From Gracilaria domingensis (Eukaryota; Rhodophyta; Florideophyceae; Gracilariales; Gracilariaceae): a stretch of 64,000 nt of DNA. Both the position numbers and the translations under genes were made by a program. Positions 1 through 10,863 of the stretch are shown here, in pieces (the first letter of the stretch is position 1; every line of letters starts with the position of its first letter). The notes under the pieces were generated by a model that had not been told where the DNA came from, searched no databases, and saw nothing but the letters and a program-made list of their open reading frames with translations. The stretch spans positions 106,601-170,600 of the forward strand of contig VCMS01000095.1 in assembly GCA_022539475.1 (NCBI GenBank), read 5' to 3'.

Positions 1-1503
1 CAGTCGCCCTTCGCCGACATGCAGCTGCCGGCGCAGATTCACGCGCCCATGGACGCGTATCCGCCCCTGCCGCAGCAGCAGCAGCAGCAGCCGCCGCCGC
101 CGCCGCCGCCGCCGCAGCAGCAGCCGCCGCAGCAGCCGCCGCCGCCGCCGCCGCAGCCGCGCTCCGTGTCGCCCTCCTCTAACAATAATCGCGTCACGCG
201 CACTCTTTCGCACTCCGTGTGTCACACGTCGTCGCCCTCGCGCCCGCCCGCCGCCACCTCGCGCGTCAGCAAGACGCCGAAGAAGAGGAGGCAGTCCGCC
301 TCCTCGCGAGCTGCGCGCGTCAAGTCGCTGCCGCAGCTGGTCATGCACCCGTCTCGCACGCAGCAGCCCCTGCGCCCGCGTCAACCGTCCCCTTCACCGC
401 CCCCTCCTCCCCCTCCGCCTCCTCCACCTCCGGCCGCCTCACAACCCCACCTCCCGCACCGGAATCTCCCCCATCAGACCCCTTTACCGCTCTCCAAGTC
501 GCCACCCCCTCAGCTTTCCAATCTTGCCCAACTCTCCTCATCTCAGACACCCACTACCGCTGCCACCCCGTCCACCACCAACTCTGTTCAGCGTTCCCCT
601 CCCCGCACACCCTACTCCACGGCGCCCTCCAAGTCAATCTCCCTCGCGCCGCCACAACAACCGACCAACTCCACCATCCTTCCTATGCCTAACAATTCTT
701 CTCATCCAAATCTTTCAGTTCAACTCTCATCGCACACAGTCCTCACTAATTCCGCCTCCAACCAATCCAAGTCGCAGCATAACAATGGCTCCACGTCCAC
801 AAAGCATGCTGCCTCTACTTCCGGTAAGGGTGCCGGTCGCGGCAAGCGTGACAAGCTTTCGCGCACAAGAAAGCTTCTCAGAGCCCGTACAAAACAGCAG
901 CTCATAGATCAAATGCTTGAGCTTGTGCGCACGTCTGAAATAACTGAAGATCTGTTGCGCACCACACTTAAGCCCATAGATGTGACGCACTACTTCTCGC
1001 AATGTCGAACACATTTTGACATGGTACACGACATGCTTCCGCATCGCCACACCCCGGGCGGCCCGCCTTACGACGCCAATGCCTTTCAACGGTGCAAGAA
1101 CGCGCTTCAGGCGTTCAAGAATGCTGTTCTTGAAAATGGGCGCACTTTGGTAGAGTCGGGCGCGTGGGTGGAAGTGCTGCGTTTTGGTTTGTCCGTGGCG
1201 CGGCTGAACGCCGCACTTCCGCAGTGGCCAGACCCCGCACACAACAAGATCAAATACCAGACGCATGCGAAGATTGAGCAGTTTGCTACACGTGCTGTTA
1301 AATCCATGTCCAGGATGAAACAGGCACCACGTTTGGATACACGCGAAGTGACCGAGTTGGTGCAAGCATTTCAATCGATGTTGCCGACCGTTGCATCCGA
1401 GCTAACAAAGCTCGTAACCGTTCTTCATCCCGCCGATATTTCTATGCCTTCTGAGCAACAACATGGCTCTGAAAGAGCAAACGCTGAGAGCAGTGCAGTT
1501 TGA
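1..1503 (+). CDS. Pro/Gln-rich protein of unknown function, 5'-partial
   Basis: The frame is open from base 1, reading Q-S-P-F-A-D before the first ATG at 19, so the gene probably begins upstream of the window. The N-terminal third is low complexity: a poly-Gln run, several poly-Pro runs and Ser/Thr/Pro-rich sequence. A basic cluster KTPKKRR looks like a nuclear localisation signal, and a second basic stretch (GKRDKLSRTRK) precedes the only ordered-looking part, roughly residues 285-475. That part is helical, begins with a KQQLIDQMLELV segment, and contains conserved-looking blocks such as THYFSQCRTHFDMVHDM. I recognise no domain. A nuclear or RNA-associated scaffold is a guess from composition only. 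The reading frame itself is secure; the function is unknown. Confidence 0.7.
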   Translation, partial: QSPFADMQLPAQIHAPMDAYPPLPQQQQQQPPPPPPPPQQQPPQQPPPPPPQPRSVSPSSNNNRVTRTLSHSVCHTSSPSRPPAATSRVSKTPKKRRQSASSRAARVKSLPQLVMHPSRTQQPLRPRQPSPSPPPPPPPPPPPPAASQPHLPHRNLPHQTPLPLSKSPPPQLSNLAQLSSSQTPTTAATPSTTNSVQRSPPRTPYSTAPSKSISLAPPQQPTNSTILPMPNNSSHPNLSVQLSSHTVLTNSASNQSKSQHNNGSTSTKHAASTSGKGAGRGKRDKLSRTRKLLRARTKQQLIDQMLELVRTSEITEDLLRTTLKPIDVTHYFSQCRTHFDMVHDMLPHRHTPGGPPYDANAFQRCKNALQAFKNAVLENGRTLVESGAWVEVLRFGLSVARLNAALPQWPDPAHNKIKYQTHAKIEQFATRAVKSMSRMKQAPRLDTREVTELVQAFQSMLPTVASELTKLVTVLHPADISMPSEQQHGSERANAESSAV

Positions 1504-3515
1504 ACCATTGCCACTGCGCTTTTCGCTTGCAAACTGACTACAGGTCTTTTGGAGAGCTTGCCAGGTGCACATGTGGCCTTTTTTCTGCTTGTCAAAGCAA
1601 GAATGATATTCACAGTGGCGGTGGAGCATATTCGAAGTACACCAGCCTCCGTCTGTAGGGTACTGTGAAGAGAACACATGCGAAGAGAAGAATGTAGTAG
1701 AGCTCGCTGACCGCGTTTAGCTAGCGAAATTTGTACAGTCAAATAGGTGGTGGCGGTCAATCCCATGTAAAACTGTTTCTCACAAGAATTGCTTGCCACC
1801 TTCTGCAAGCAAAGGAAAGAAGAAGCCGTGTGCATTTTGGTTCCATTGCGTTGCGATCGAAATGAACGCACCGTCATCATCATCATCATCATCATCGTTA
1901 GCAGAATGCGCAAACACTGGCACATGAAGCGAAGCATGTTCGCATCATGCGTCTCGTCTTGCGCAGTCTACTTATTCAAGACGAGTTGCGACATGAGGAC
2001 AAGTGCTCAGTGTGCACCAAGCTGCTTTGCTCGGAAAGCGTTGCGTGAAAGACCGTTGGAAGCATAGCAGCCACTCCGCTTTGGCAAGACTTGGCTACAT
2101 AAGTCTTTCAGTCACGGATACGACCTACATAGTACATTACGGCCAATACATGAGGAGAAGCAAAGCAAAACATAAGTTTTGAAGTCACGAGGGACACGAC
2201 AAGAGTAAGCCCCATTCAGTTTACGCAGATAAACTACAAAAGTTTACGACGGTTGAGTCGCGACGTTCACAACCTAGATGCAGCATGATCAAATCATTGG
2301 CGCACAAAGAGACATGACAATGTTAGATCGAGAGGTAGGAGACAAAGATCGGATCGTAGACAGCAGAACAAGCTCAGGCTGACGTGCGTGTCCTCACTCA
2401 CTCATTCCGGAGTTTTTGGGTAAAATAGAAGTGGAATGGTGCCAGTAGGCCTGGAGCGGTACAATAAAGCATATCTTCATCACAGCTTTCGTCCAAAGAG
2501 GTTCAAAACTTACCGTCAATGCGAACACTCCATAACTATTCGACGAGTATGACAAACAGCTCTGCGGAACATCTCGGCTCCGGGCAGGCCCATCTCAGCC
2601 ACGACGACATTCTCGACCAGAGGATTCGACGCCCAAGGTCCGCACTTTCTGCAGGCGGTTCCGGGGACTTTCACCCAAAGCGCAGCCGGAGATCGGCGAT
2701 GATGAAAGGCCTCTGCATGGCAGATCCTCTCCGTTTGAGAAGCTTCGAAGGAAGTGCTTTGTCGTGCCCAGGCGGAGGGCGTGGGGGGGTAGGGCGATAG
2801 GTCGGTGGGCGACTTTAAATGGCCGTTGCGTCGATCCATCCGCCGTCGAGCACCACGTGGACGATACGACACGTATAATGAGCAGCACACGTCATCCACG
2901 CGCGTAGACCATGTGCACTTGTGGAAGTCCGACAGGAAGTTCCCGTGCAATTGCAACGCACATTTGTACGCCTGGATACCCTTGTAGACATGCGCGTTGA
3001 TCTGCGCTTGGCGCCGAAGGTGGAACAACAACTTCTCTTTCGTGCGACCCGAGCGAACGCGAGCACCAAAGCACCAAAGATAGATAACTTTAGTTGAGGA
3101 GCGTTTCCGCCACCACCGTCAGACCACACACTACGACCATTCCTTGCGATCTGTGAAGCAACAATGCGGGCGCGGGAAGCATCGCTCTAGGTTTGCCAAC
3201 CGCAACCAACACAAAACCAAAGTGCTACCATTTCGGCCCTGTCGATATATCGCCGCCATCGTGTTCTCCCCGATCGACTGTCGATCTTGCGTACGCTATC
3301 GAACCGGCTAATCAATCCCTCCCACGATACCCCACGGACGTGTCCGCGTGGTCGATGGTCCGCGTTCAAGTATAACGAATAGCTTGCGTATCAACGCTGT
3401 CGTTTGGCCGTTCAGAGGAGAACGTCTCTTCTCGCCATTTCGTTGGGTCGTCTACGTCGTTTTCGCGCTTCGATAGCGCCGCGCCTTTCCACGCTTACGT
3501 CTCATACATCCGAAT
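1504..3515. other. Intergenic DNA with a TCA microsatellite
   Basis: No convincing gene. A short (TCA)n tract of about seven units lies at 1874-1896. Open frames at 2516-3131 on both strands overlap each other and resemble no family. An AATAAA hexamer at 2463 could serve either neighbour. The stretch before 3516 probably holds the promoter of the UBAC2-like gene. Confidence 0.5.
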
Positions 3516-4397
3516 ATGCTCAACCAAGGTGGCTATCCCGGTTTCTACAATGCCCCGATCACCAAAGTTATTGTCGTCTCTGTCGTCCTTTGCACTGTTT
3601 TTGGCTCCATCATCGGTTCCCAACATCGCATGACGTTGCGAATGCCCGACGTCATCCATAGATATCAAATCTGGCGATTGTTGTCACACAACTTTATCTT
3701 CAAAACTCCTAGTGAGCTTATCTTTGGAATGATATTGTTGTACTACTTTAGGCAATATGAAAGACAACTTGGCTCATCGCGCTTTGCATCGTTTGCCATT
3801 ATCACCGCTATGTTCTATACGGCAATTCTTGCATCTCTCCAACTTTTGCTCCCATCTATAGATCCAGCCTCGGGACCATACTCTCTTATATTCGCTTCTC
3901 TTGTTTTCTTCTTTTTCGAGACGCCGAAGCTTTACCGCTTTGAGGTTCTGGGGGCGGTTGAGTTCTCCGACAAAACGTTTGTCTACCTCATGGCGACGCA
4001 GTTACTAATATTGTCGTCGTTGAGGTCGATATTGTCATGCGCTGCGTCTGTCCTTGCGGGAATCATGTACCGTATCCCGATGGTACGTGAAAACGCAGAC
4101 ATACCAGATGTTATCATTTCCCTGTGCTCCCGTTACGTGCTCCCACTGCTTGGCACTACCAGACATGGTAGCTCCAGGGGAAGATCGCGACGACGAAATG
4201 ATCCCAATGCAGCGAACCTCAGAAGGCTGGAGGCAGCGGCTGTTCCTCCGCTGCAAACAACAACTCCAGAGTCAGAAACAAACTTAGACACTCTTGTGTC
4301 GATGGGATTTTCAGAGGAGCAGGCATCTACTGCCCTTCAACAGACACAAGATGACCTACAAAGGGCTACAGAACTCTTGTTGAGTGAAGGAAGTTAA
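3516..4397 (+). CDS. UBAC2-like rhomboid-fold membrane protein with C-terminal UBA domain
   Basis: A 293-residue single-exon protein starting at ATG 3516. Residues about 10-180 hold hydrophobic helices (VIVVSVVLCTVFGSIIG near 18-32; ELIFGMILLYYF; FASFAIITAMFYTAILASL; YSLIFASLVFFFF), matching the rhomboid/derlin-like membrane part of UBAC2. Polar basic sequence follows (about 210-240), then a C-terminal UBA domain at about 255-290 with the diagnostic LVSMGFSEEQASTALQQTQ. Length is a little below the human protein (344). Known UBAC2 proteins sit in the endoplasmic reticulum and take part in ER-associated degradation and lipid-droplet protein trafficking, with UBA binding ubiquitin. The same role here is inference. 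Rhomboid catalytic Ser/His are not evident, consistent with a pseudoprotease. Confidence 0.82.
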   Translation: MLNQGGYPGFYNAPITKVIVVSVVLCTVFGSIIGSQHRMTLRMPDVIHRYQIWRLLSHNFIFKTPSELIFGMILLYYFRQYERQLGSSRFASFAIITAMFYTAILASLQLLLPSIDPASGPYSLIFASLVFFFFETPKLYRFEVLGAVEFSDKTFVYLMATQLLILSSLRSILSCAASVLAGIMYRIPMVRENADIPDVIISLCSRYVLPLLGTTRHGSSRGRSRRRNDPNAANLRRLEAAAVPPLQTTTPESETNLDTLVSMGFSEEQASTALQQTQDDLQRATELLLSEGS

Positions 4398-6087
4398 TGC
4401 TTTTTGCAGTTCATGTCTTCTGCTTGGTTATATGCGTGGTCATATATCCGTACTCTGTTCGAATACTTGAGATGCGATTCTTGAGAGGATCCATTGAAGA
4501 TACCTCTGTCAATGACCCATGACCTATGTCGCGCGACTCGCGAGTGTGGGGGGACGCTTTTAATCATTTCCGCGAAGCTGTTTACAGGTACAGCACTGCG
4601 CATGACGTGAAATGGCTCTTTGTATGAAAGGGGCGATATGGTTAATAAGATTACTCCTATACCAGTAATCTATAATCTGTTGGGATAGTTATGTATTTCT
4701 GAGAAGAATGTCGGGACAGGAGAGTGGCAAAGGCTCTAAAGGTTGGGGTGTGACTAGGAATGGGGGGGTCTCCTGTGTGTGTGCATGGTGAAAGAAGTGA
4801 AACGCAACGCCTGGAGAGCACTCATGGATTTCGGTGGTCTCAAGACAGGCTCTTTTTCTCTCATCAAGAGTTCGGTCTCGACATTCGTCCTCACGGGCGT
4901 GAAGATGGTCGTTCGTTCTCGCTGCCCGTCATAATGCATAGATCCTGATCACTAATTGAACCACGTGAGTACTACTGTAGTTACAAACTCTTTCTTGGCA
5001 CTGTACTGTACCTCATGGTTGGTGATGAATTAGGGTCTGATGATGCCTAAGCATCTCCTTATTCCAAGGCTCCTCCACTTCCACGGGATGCAATAGATTT
5101 TATCTGTGAATCCGTCACAGAATCAAGTGCAGGTATCTTTGCTTTCTCAAGACTGTCATATTTTGGTTGCCTCGTTGACAAATACGGAACCGGTTCCAGA
5201 GCCATTAAAAGTAGGCTCGCTGCACACTCATGATGGACTCAAAACATGCTGTGCTTCGCTCACCTTTTACGAGTTTTGTTTGGAACGGTCTTGCAAGAAA
5301 GTGTTTGAAACACGAATACAAGGGCACTCCTATCTCTTTGAACAAACAAATCACTGATTCCGAATCAGAGTCGTAGAACAAACTGCAATATATCTCATTC
5401 CTTTCGGAGCAACTATGTCTTTTCGTCGTGGCCACCAATCGTATTCTTAGACTGATTGGGGCATACATTTTCTCTCCGAAGAAAGTCCAAAGAGTTCTTT
5501 CTCTCATCATCTAATGATATGGGAGTTTGATACATTATTTACTTTCGCTCGTTCTCCCACAAGTGCAGTGAGTTATTGATGTACTTTGCTCACGCGCCCT
5601 CTGCGGAGCTGGGTCATCTTGTGAGGGAAAGTTCGTTGCAACAGATCAGCACTTAGTGTAATTAATCAATGAGAGGTCTGCAGTTGTCTACGCGAACAGA
5701 GAAGAAAGAGCGTTCTATTTTCGAGCAGAAAGTGGAGAGAGGAGGAGGGTCGTTGTCAATTCTACAGGGTCTCCCTCTGCATCTTCTCGTATGTGGTCAT
5801 CGTCTACTTGATTCTAGGTCTTGGTAGAACTTTAGTGAGTTATCTCTCGCTAGGAAAGTACTGAGTACAAGCTGAAACAAGAGTCTTGGAAAGCAATGAG
5901 TAGAGCATTACGTTTGGGCATTCTGATTTGATCGTGTTCTTCTTCGGACCCCTTCTGTTGGCCGGTCCGTGTTTTGTAAGATTTAGTATCTTCTGAAACT
6001 GAGAGACGTGACGAACTCGCGTAGAAGCTAAAGAAACCCCGCGACGTCGGGTTCCCAGAATGGTGCTAGCTAGAAGTTAATAGATGT
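4398..6087. other. Intergenic DNA, no gene recognised
   Basis: About 1.7 kb between the UBAC2-like gene and the 3' end of the SAC phosphatase gene. Only short overlapping frames without recognisable motifs occur (longest about 100 codons, 5205-5510 minus). I see no RNA gene or repeat. Confidence 0.5.
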
Positions 6088-9000
6088 CTACAAGTCAAGA
6101 AGGGACTGCTCCAACCCGCGCCCTTTTGTCTTCTCCCTTGGTCTCCCTGTGCCTCCAGCAGCATTTCCAAACTGTGCCCAATCACCCCCACCCGTTTCCG
6201 TGCTATTTCCTTTACCACTTTTCTGCCTCGCCAAACCATTTAAAAGCATGTCAACACCATCACCTACATGTTTCGGAGCGTTGCTAACCTGTGCGCCTCG
6301 GCTCAAGCTGCTCTCTCCCGTCTTCTCTGCGCGTAGTCCTTCCAACAACAGATCTCCCCCATGTTGTATTGCATTCATACTATCGTTTGGAGAACCGTGC
6401 GTCATACGAGATGACGATGAACTAGAAGCTTTCGGAAAGCCCTTGTCGAAATCCGCGAAAAGCTGATCCCCACCTTTGCTCGATGCATCCCTCTCAGATA
6501 CAACCGGAGTGCTTTGAGACACTCCTTCACCCCTTGCAGAAGCACTATCACGCAAACGCGAGACCCCCCAACCTTCGTCTCGTGCCTGCGGTTTCTCTTC
6601 AGCGCCCCAAAATTCTTCTGTTCTCGGTTGCGGCCCACTTCTCGACGATCTAGACGTACTATTAGATCCCTGATTCATAAGTGATGATAAGCGATTGACG
6701 ACAGACTTGATTTGTTTTGTACCCTTTCTTCTCGCGGCATCGAGCTTATCATTCATGTCGTCCATTTTCAGCTTCTGTTTTGACAAACTAGAAGAAGATA
6801 GATTCATTGCGAATGGAGCGCTTTGTGCCCTTTTTTGTCGGCTTTGAACAAGAGCATAAGCTCGAAGCTCATCAGTCCTGTCCTGATGAGGAACAGGTGG
6901 CAAACTGTTTCGGCTAGAATCCACTTCTGTGCGCTTCGACGAGCTGCTTGTAGCAACCTTGGCATCACTCATCCCCAAACGTTCCGAATCTTTTTCAATG
7001 CTGATCTGTCCCCGAAGCCGCCCGAATTCTACTCCAGCTAATCGACATGGTACGTCAAATTTCTTTTCCTTGTCCACACTGTATGATATAGGAATGACGA
7101 AATGACCAGCGGGTATTGGGTCCCCCAACGGCGCAATAGCCAATATTTGGCCAATTATGAAAGACTCGAGTATATCATTCTTGTCGCTGGGCATCATAGG
7201 TAATCGCAAAGTCTCTTTCCACTCCACATATGCCGAAAACTTTGTCGTCTGTTTTGTTGAAATTCCCTCCCATGTGGCGAGATCACAGAACAAAGCTATA
7301 GAGCAATTAACTTGGGAAGTTTGCTCTATACCAAGGGGCAGCCTTAGGCCTTCAGCCTTCAGTTGCCTTAAAACCACAACTGGTACTGTGATTTCATCTG
7401 TGACCCGCGGTCGGGAACGACTTTCCACAACTCCATCAGCTAAAATCAGAGCGGGTGATTTCTTGAACCCATGACCCGGATCTTTTGCATGGTGCAATCG
7501 ATCTTCATATCTTAGAGTCGGAAACGAGTTTCTTAGAACGGATACTCTGTTCTCCAAAGTGTAGCAAAACGATCCGTCCTTTAGTTCGGACCACCGCCCT
7601 GCGCTTTGACTTTGATGAGAGGTCACCGATCGCTCCCAACCCATGTCGCCCAGTTGACCCGCTAAAATGAAGTGATGAAACTGATTCGTCACATCAAAAG
7701 ATTGACGGCCAAGGTTCAAGGACGATAACGCCGAGTATACCTGAGAACGTCCACTCAAGTTTGCGCTAACGAAACAAAACGAGGTGCAACCAGCAGTTAG
7801 TGCTATTCCTGCTGCCCCCCCAGCAGCAAACACACCAGAAGACATTGTTACTGCCTCAGAGACTGTCATCACGGAAGCCGTAAGTCTCTTCGTCACAAGA
7901 ATGGCCAGCGCCGGGCCTCTTCGTGAAACAGCACAAGCACCAACCAAGACGTAGTCGGAGAAATCGACATCAAGGGGAACTGCCGCCAGACCATTGGAAC
8001 GGGCAGAAACATTTGTCTCAGGGATTACGAGAGCGACAATCTCATTCATCAGATCTTTCACCTCTGGATCGGGGGCGAGCCCCCAGTCCTTCATCAGATA
8101 TTCGCCCCCCTTCTTTCCTTGCATGACTCTAGCGCGAATGGGTGTCCCAGGGGGCACCAGCCCAGTTGCTGGGTTAGACCAGTTAATGAGGGCTCTTAGA
8201 AAATTCTCTCTCGCTGTCGTCCCTCCCTTGAACTGCAAGTCCAGGGGAGACGCGGTACATGGGTAGGAATGAGAAGGTTTGTACATCAAACGCAAACGCA
8301 CCGGTATCTTCTTGTCGGACGTCTTACGTTCTTCATACTTGCTCCATGATACAAGGTCATCTCGCGGGTATTGAAAGCATATCCCATCTGGTGTCGAGAC
8401 GTACATGAGATAATCGTAAAACTCTATCAAGACGGGCTGTTTGTCCCCTCCGGCATTCACGCGAAGGGCTTCGAAGGAATACCATAGCTTAGAGGTCAGG
8501 CTGTCACTCGACTTTCGGTCTATTTCGTCCCGATTTGCAGCCTTCGCAGGCATATCTTCATCGTTTCCTAACAACGGCTTTCGCAGAATGACATTTCCAC
8601 ACAAGATATCGATTACTTCCTGCCGACTCTCATCAACAAAGTTCTTGTAGTACATTCTCATGACGGATTTGACCCCATCACCAATGACACCCGTTGTGGA
8701 GCGCTTACCGGTCCTCGTAAAGTCAGTCTTCAACGCACCGGTACCGCTGTATTGCTTTGAAATGGCATCAGCGTTATCCCCCCATAAATGCTTGAATCTA
8801 TCTTCCGACTCGCTGTACAAACGTAGCGCCACGTTGTTCGATGTCTTCAACTCTCTCGAGAAAACCCTTCTAATTTGCATCGAAAGGACTTCATGTGCGA
8901 TGAGGGACTGTACAACGTTTGTTCGATCCAGGCAGTCGACGCAGTTCACTCGGAACACTCCGTCTTGTGATTGAAGCTCATGTAGATCATGGTCGCTTTC

Positions 9001-10308
9001 GTAAAAGCCATAGCTGTCGATATCCTGACGTATTTTGCCAAGAAGAATGGCAAGCCCACGCTCGTATTCCTTACCAGCGCAATGTTTATGGAAGTCAAAC
9101 GCTACTAATTTTGGTGATTTCTCCTTACCATAAGCTCGAAGATAGAGATCCATTTGACGTTCAAAAGCCTCAGCAAGAACGCTCTCGCTACCATTCAGGT
9201 CAACCAGACTGACGGAGCATACGCGTCCATACATATGCTTCAGAGTATCAAAATGCTCCGTAAAAGCGCTGCGACTCGCAAGAAGGGTAGCATCGAGCTC
9301 GGGGCTTGGCTTCGCTATACCATTATCTTGTCGCCAGAACACTGGCACACTGCCACGAATTAGAGAAAACGACGTGTATACATGACTGGTCTCTTCAGCC
9401 CAAACAAGCTGCTCTGTCTCTACAAAGTTCGCAACGTTGCCCAAGGCATCGGCACCTCTGGTAATATACCTCGTGCCCGCTCTGTGTCGTGAACGTCTCG
9501 AAATCAAAGTGGTTGTGAATTCCGCGCTGCCAGCGGCAAGAGCAGGAGTCTGGAATCTCATCACACTCGTACCGACAAACCCATATATAGTGCGCACAGC
9601 CCATGGCTTGCAGGCATGTGGTAGTCGATCAACCATGGGAAAGTTCCACCAGAAAGTGTGTTTGCTGTGATGACGTCCGTTTCGCTGAGACCTCAGGGTA
9701 AGATCCATAGAGGTCGAGTAATACACAGAACCGCCTTCGAGGATCTTTGTGACGGCAGACGCAACTTCTTTGTCATCTTTGGAAGGTAGTGCTTCTCCCA
9801 GTCGCACGAGGCGAATCTTTGAAACTGACATAATGGTACCGGAAGGATGGGCGCCGGCACGACGAGCCTGTATAGCAAGCACGACGAACAATGCAGAATG
9901 AAGCGGAAGAATACCCAAAAACGCTGCTGCTGCATCGGCGGGCAGAGCTGAATACGCGGCTGAAGACGGAATGCCAGCATGTTCCGGAGACGCGGCCTCA
10001 AAAGGAGGTTCGGGATTTAAGGGATCCACATCAGATGCGAACGGAAAAACAAGATAACGATGCGAATCTTTACGGGGGTCGTTTTTCACGGCAGACGTAA
10101 CTGGAGGCGGGGAAGGCAGGTCAAAGTCGATGAGATTTCTAGGAGCGGATGGTGTCGGACTTTGCTTTCGATGCACAGAGTTTGCGGCGTCGACGAGCGC
10201 GTTTCGGCTGGATGGGTCAGAACTTAGGGCGAAACTCAGGTCTTGAAGCACTAGACGATCCGGTAAATAGAGCACGCGCAGTCCGCGCGGAGGCAGTGCT
10301 GATGACAT
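6088..10308 (-). CDS. SAC-domain phosphoinositide phosphatase (synaptojanin/Sac1-type), 1406 aa
   Basis: The open frame runs up to 10362, but its first codon there is GTG; the first in-frame ATG (MSSALPPRGLRVLYLP) is at 10308 and is taken as start. The SAC domain covers about residues 130-600: the SRRSRHRAGTRYITRG block, ANFVETEQ, IRGSVPVFW, and the catalytic CX5R motif in VNCVDCLDRTN (Cys near residue 456), followed by the family's GDNADAISKQYSGTGALK. The catalytic residues are intact, so phosphoinositide phosphatase activity is likely. A middle region of about 500 residues is conserved-looking but unassigned. No inositol 5-phosphatase domain follows, unlike synaptojanin. The last 250 residues are Ser-rich and disordered, with short motifs (EFWGAEE, DWAQF, terminal SLLDL) resembling endocytic adaptor or clathrin-binding peptides. 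A role in membrane traffic is inferred from this tail. Confidence 0.88.
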   Translation of the reverse strand: MSSALPPRGLRVLYLPDRLVLQDLSFALSSDPSSRNALVDAANSVHRKQSPTPSAPRNLIDFDLPSPPPVTSAVKNDPRKDSHRYLVFPFASDVDPLNPEPPFEAASPEHAGIPSSAAYSALPADAAAAFLGILPLHSALFVVLAIQARRAGAHPSGTIMSVSKIRLVRLGEALPSKDDKEVASAVTKILEGGSVYYSTSMDLTLRSQRNGRHHSKHTFWWNFPMVDRLPHACKPWAVRTIYGFVGTSVMRFQTPALAAGSAEFTTTLISRRSRHRAGTRYITRGADALGNVANFVETEQLVWAEETSHVYTSFSLIRGSVPVFWRQDNGIAKPSPELDATLLASRSAFTEHFDTLKHMYGRVCSVSLVDLNGSESVLAEAFERQMDLYLRAYGKEKSPKLVAFDFHKHCAGKEYERGLAILLGKIRQDIDSYGFYESDHDLHELQSQDGVFRVNCVDCLDRTNVVQSLIAHEVLSMQIRRVFSRELKTSNNVALRLYSESEDRFKHLWGDNADAISKQYSGTGALKTDFTRTGKRSTTGVIGDGVKSVMRMYYKNFVDESRQEVIDILCGNVILRKPLLGNDEDMPAKAANRDEIDRKSSDSLTSKLWYSFEALRVNAGGDKQPVLIEFYDYLMYVSTPDGICFQYPRDDLVSWSKYEERKTSDKKIPVRLRLMYKPSHSYPCTASPLDLQFKGGTTARENFLRALINWSNPATGLVPPGTPIRARVMQGKKGGEYLMKDWGLAPDPEVKDLMNEIVALVIPETNVSARSNGLAAVPLDVDFSDYVLVGACAVSRRGPALAILVTKRLTASVMTVSEAVTMSSGVFAAGGAAGIALTAGCTSFCFVSANLSGRSQVYSALSSLNLGRQSFDVTNQFHHFILAGQLGDMGWERSVTSHQSQSAGRWSELKDGSFCYTLENRVSVLRNSFPTLRYEDRLHHAKDPGHGFKKSPALILADGVVESRSRPRVTDEITVPVVVLRQLKAEGLRLPLGIEQTSQVNCSIALFCDLATWEGISTKQTTKFSAYVEWKETLRLPMMPSDKNDILESFIIGQILAIAPLGDPIPAGHFVIPISYSVDKEKKFDVPCRLAGVEFGRLRGQISIEKDSERLGMSDAKVATSSSSKRTEVDSSRNSLPPVPHQDRTDELRAYALVQSRQKRAQSAPFAMNLSSSSLSKQKLKMDDMNDKLDAARRKGTKQIKSVVNRLSSLMNQGSNSTSRSSRSGPQPRTEEFWGAEEKPQARDEGWGVSRLRDSASARGEGVSQSTPVVSERDASSKGGDQLFADFDKGFPKASSSSSSRMTHGSPNDSMNAIQHGGDLLLEGLRAEKTGESSLSRGAQVSNAPKHVGDGVDMLLNGLARQKSGKGNSTETGGGDWAQFGNAAGGTGRPREKTKGRGLEQSLLDL

Positions 10309-10863
10309 TGCGCGGAAAGGGCGCGAAGGGAAGGAGAGTGGTGCCAAAGATACGGCCAGCACCGACGAAGGCGCTCGCTCGCCGGTGGGGTGAGTTATCT
10401 GGATGCGTCGCGGGCGGCCAAAGTGCTCAGAAAGCCATGGCGAGCCTCACTGCTCGGGTGGAGGAGTTAAGCAAAGGGCACGGCGTGTTGCACGGACGGC
10501 GGGGATGGGGGGGCAAGCTGGAGGGAGAGATATGCAAGCCGCCGCGCGCGCGTGAAGTTGACACTGTGAAGCCAACTGCCTGCAGCGCGCCGTTGGCATG
10601 CGGGTCGCGTCTGTCAGGCGTCTGTCTGGGGCACCGCTGCACACGTCACGAGTGGGCACAAGGCGCGCGCAGGCGCGTCGACGAGCCGCACGCGGCTGCC
10701 AGGTGGTGTGCCGGCCCTCGTTGCGCCGCGTTGATTGGCCGCATCCAAACGACGGGCGTTCTTCCATTTCGCGCCGTGGTGGCGACGGTGGGCGGGAGCA
10801 CTTCGTCGGCTCCACCTGCCCTTCGAGGATCCGTCGCCGTCGGGCTTCCCTCTCTCCGCAGCG
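10309..10863. promoter_or_regulatory. Shared upstream region of divergent SAC and HAD genes
   Basis: The 555 bp between the ATG of the SAC phosphatase gene (minus) and the ATG of the HAD gene (plus) must hold both promoters and 5' leaders. It is GC-rich and contains no obvious TATA box. Overlapping frames on both strands here lack good start codons or recognisable products. Confidence 0.45.

Noticed and set aside
2516-3131. Overlapping 60-170 codon ORFs on both strands
   Set aside because: No motif, mutually overlapping, and no consistent start context; treated as intergenic.
10735-10863. N-terminal extension of the HAD phosphatase as a targeting peptide
   Set aside because: The extension would start with TTG; no ATG lies upstream in frame, and the Arg-rich sequence fits GC-rich leader DNA.
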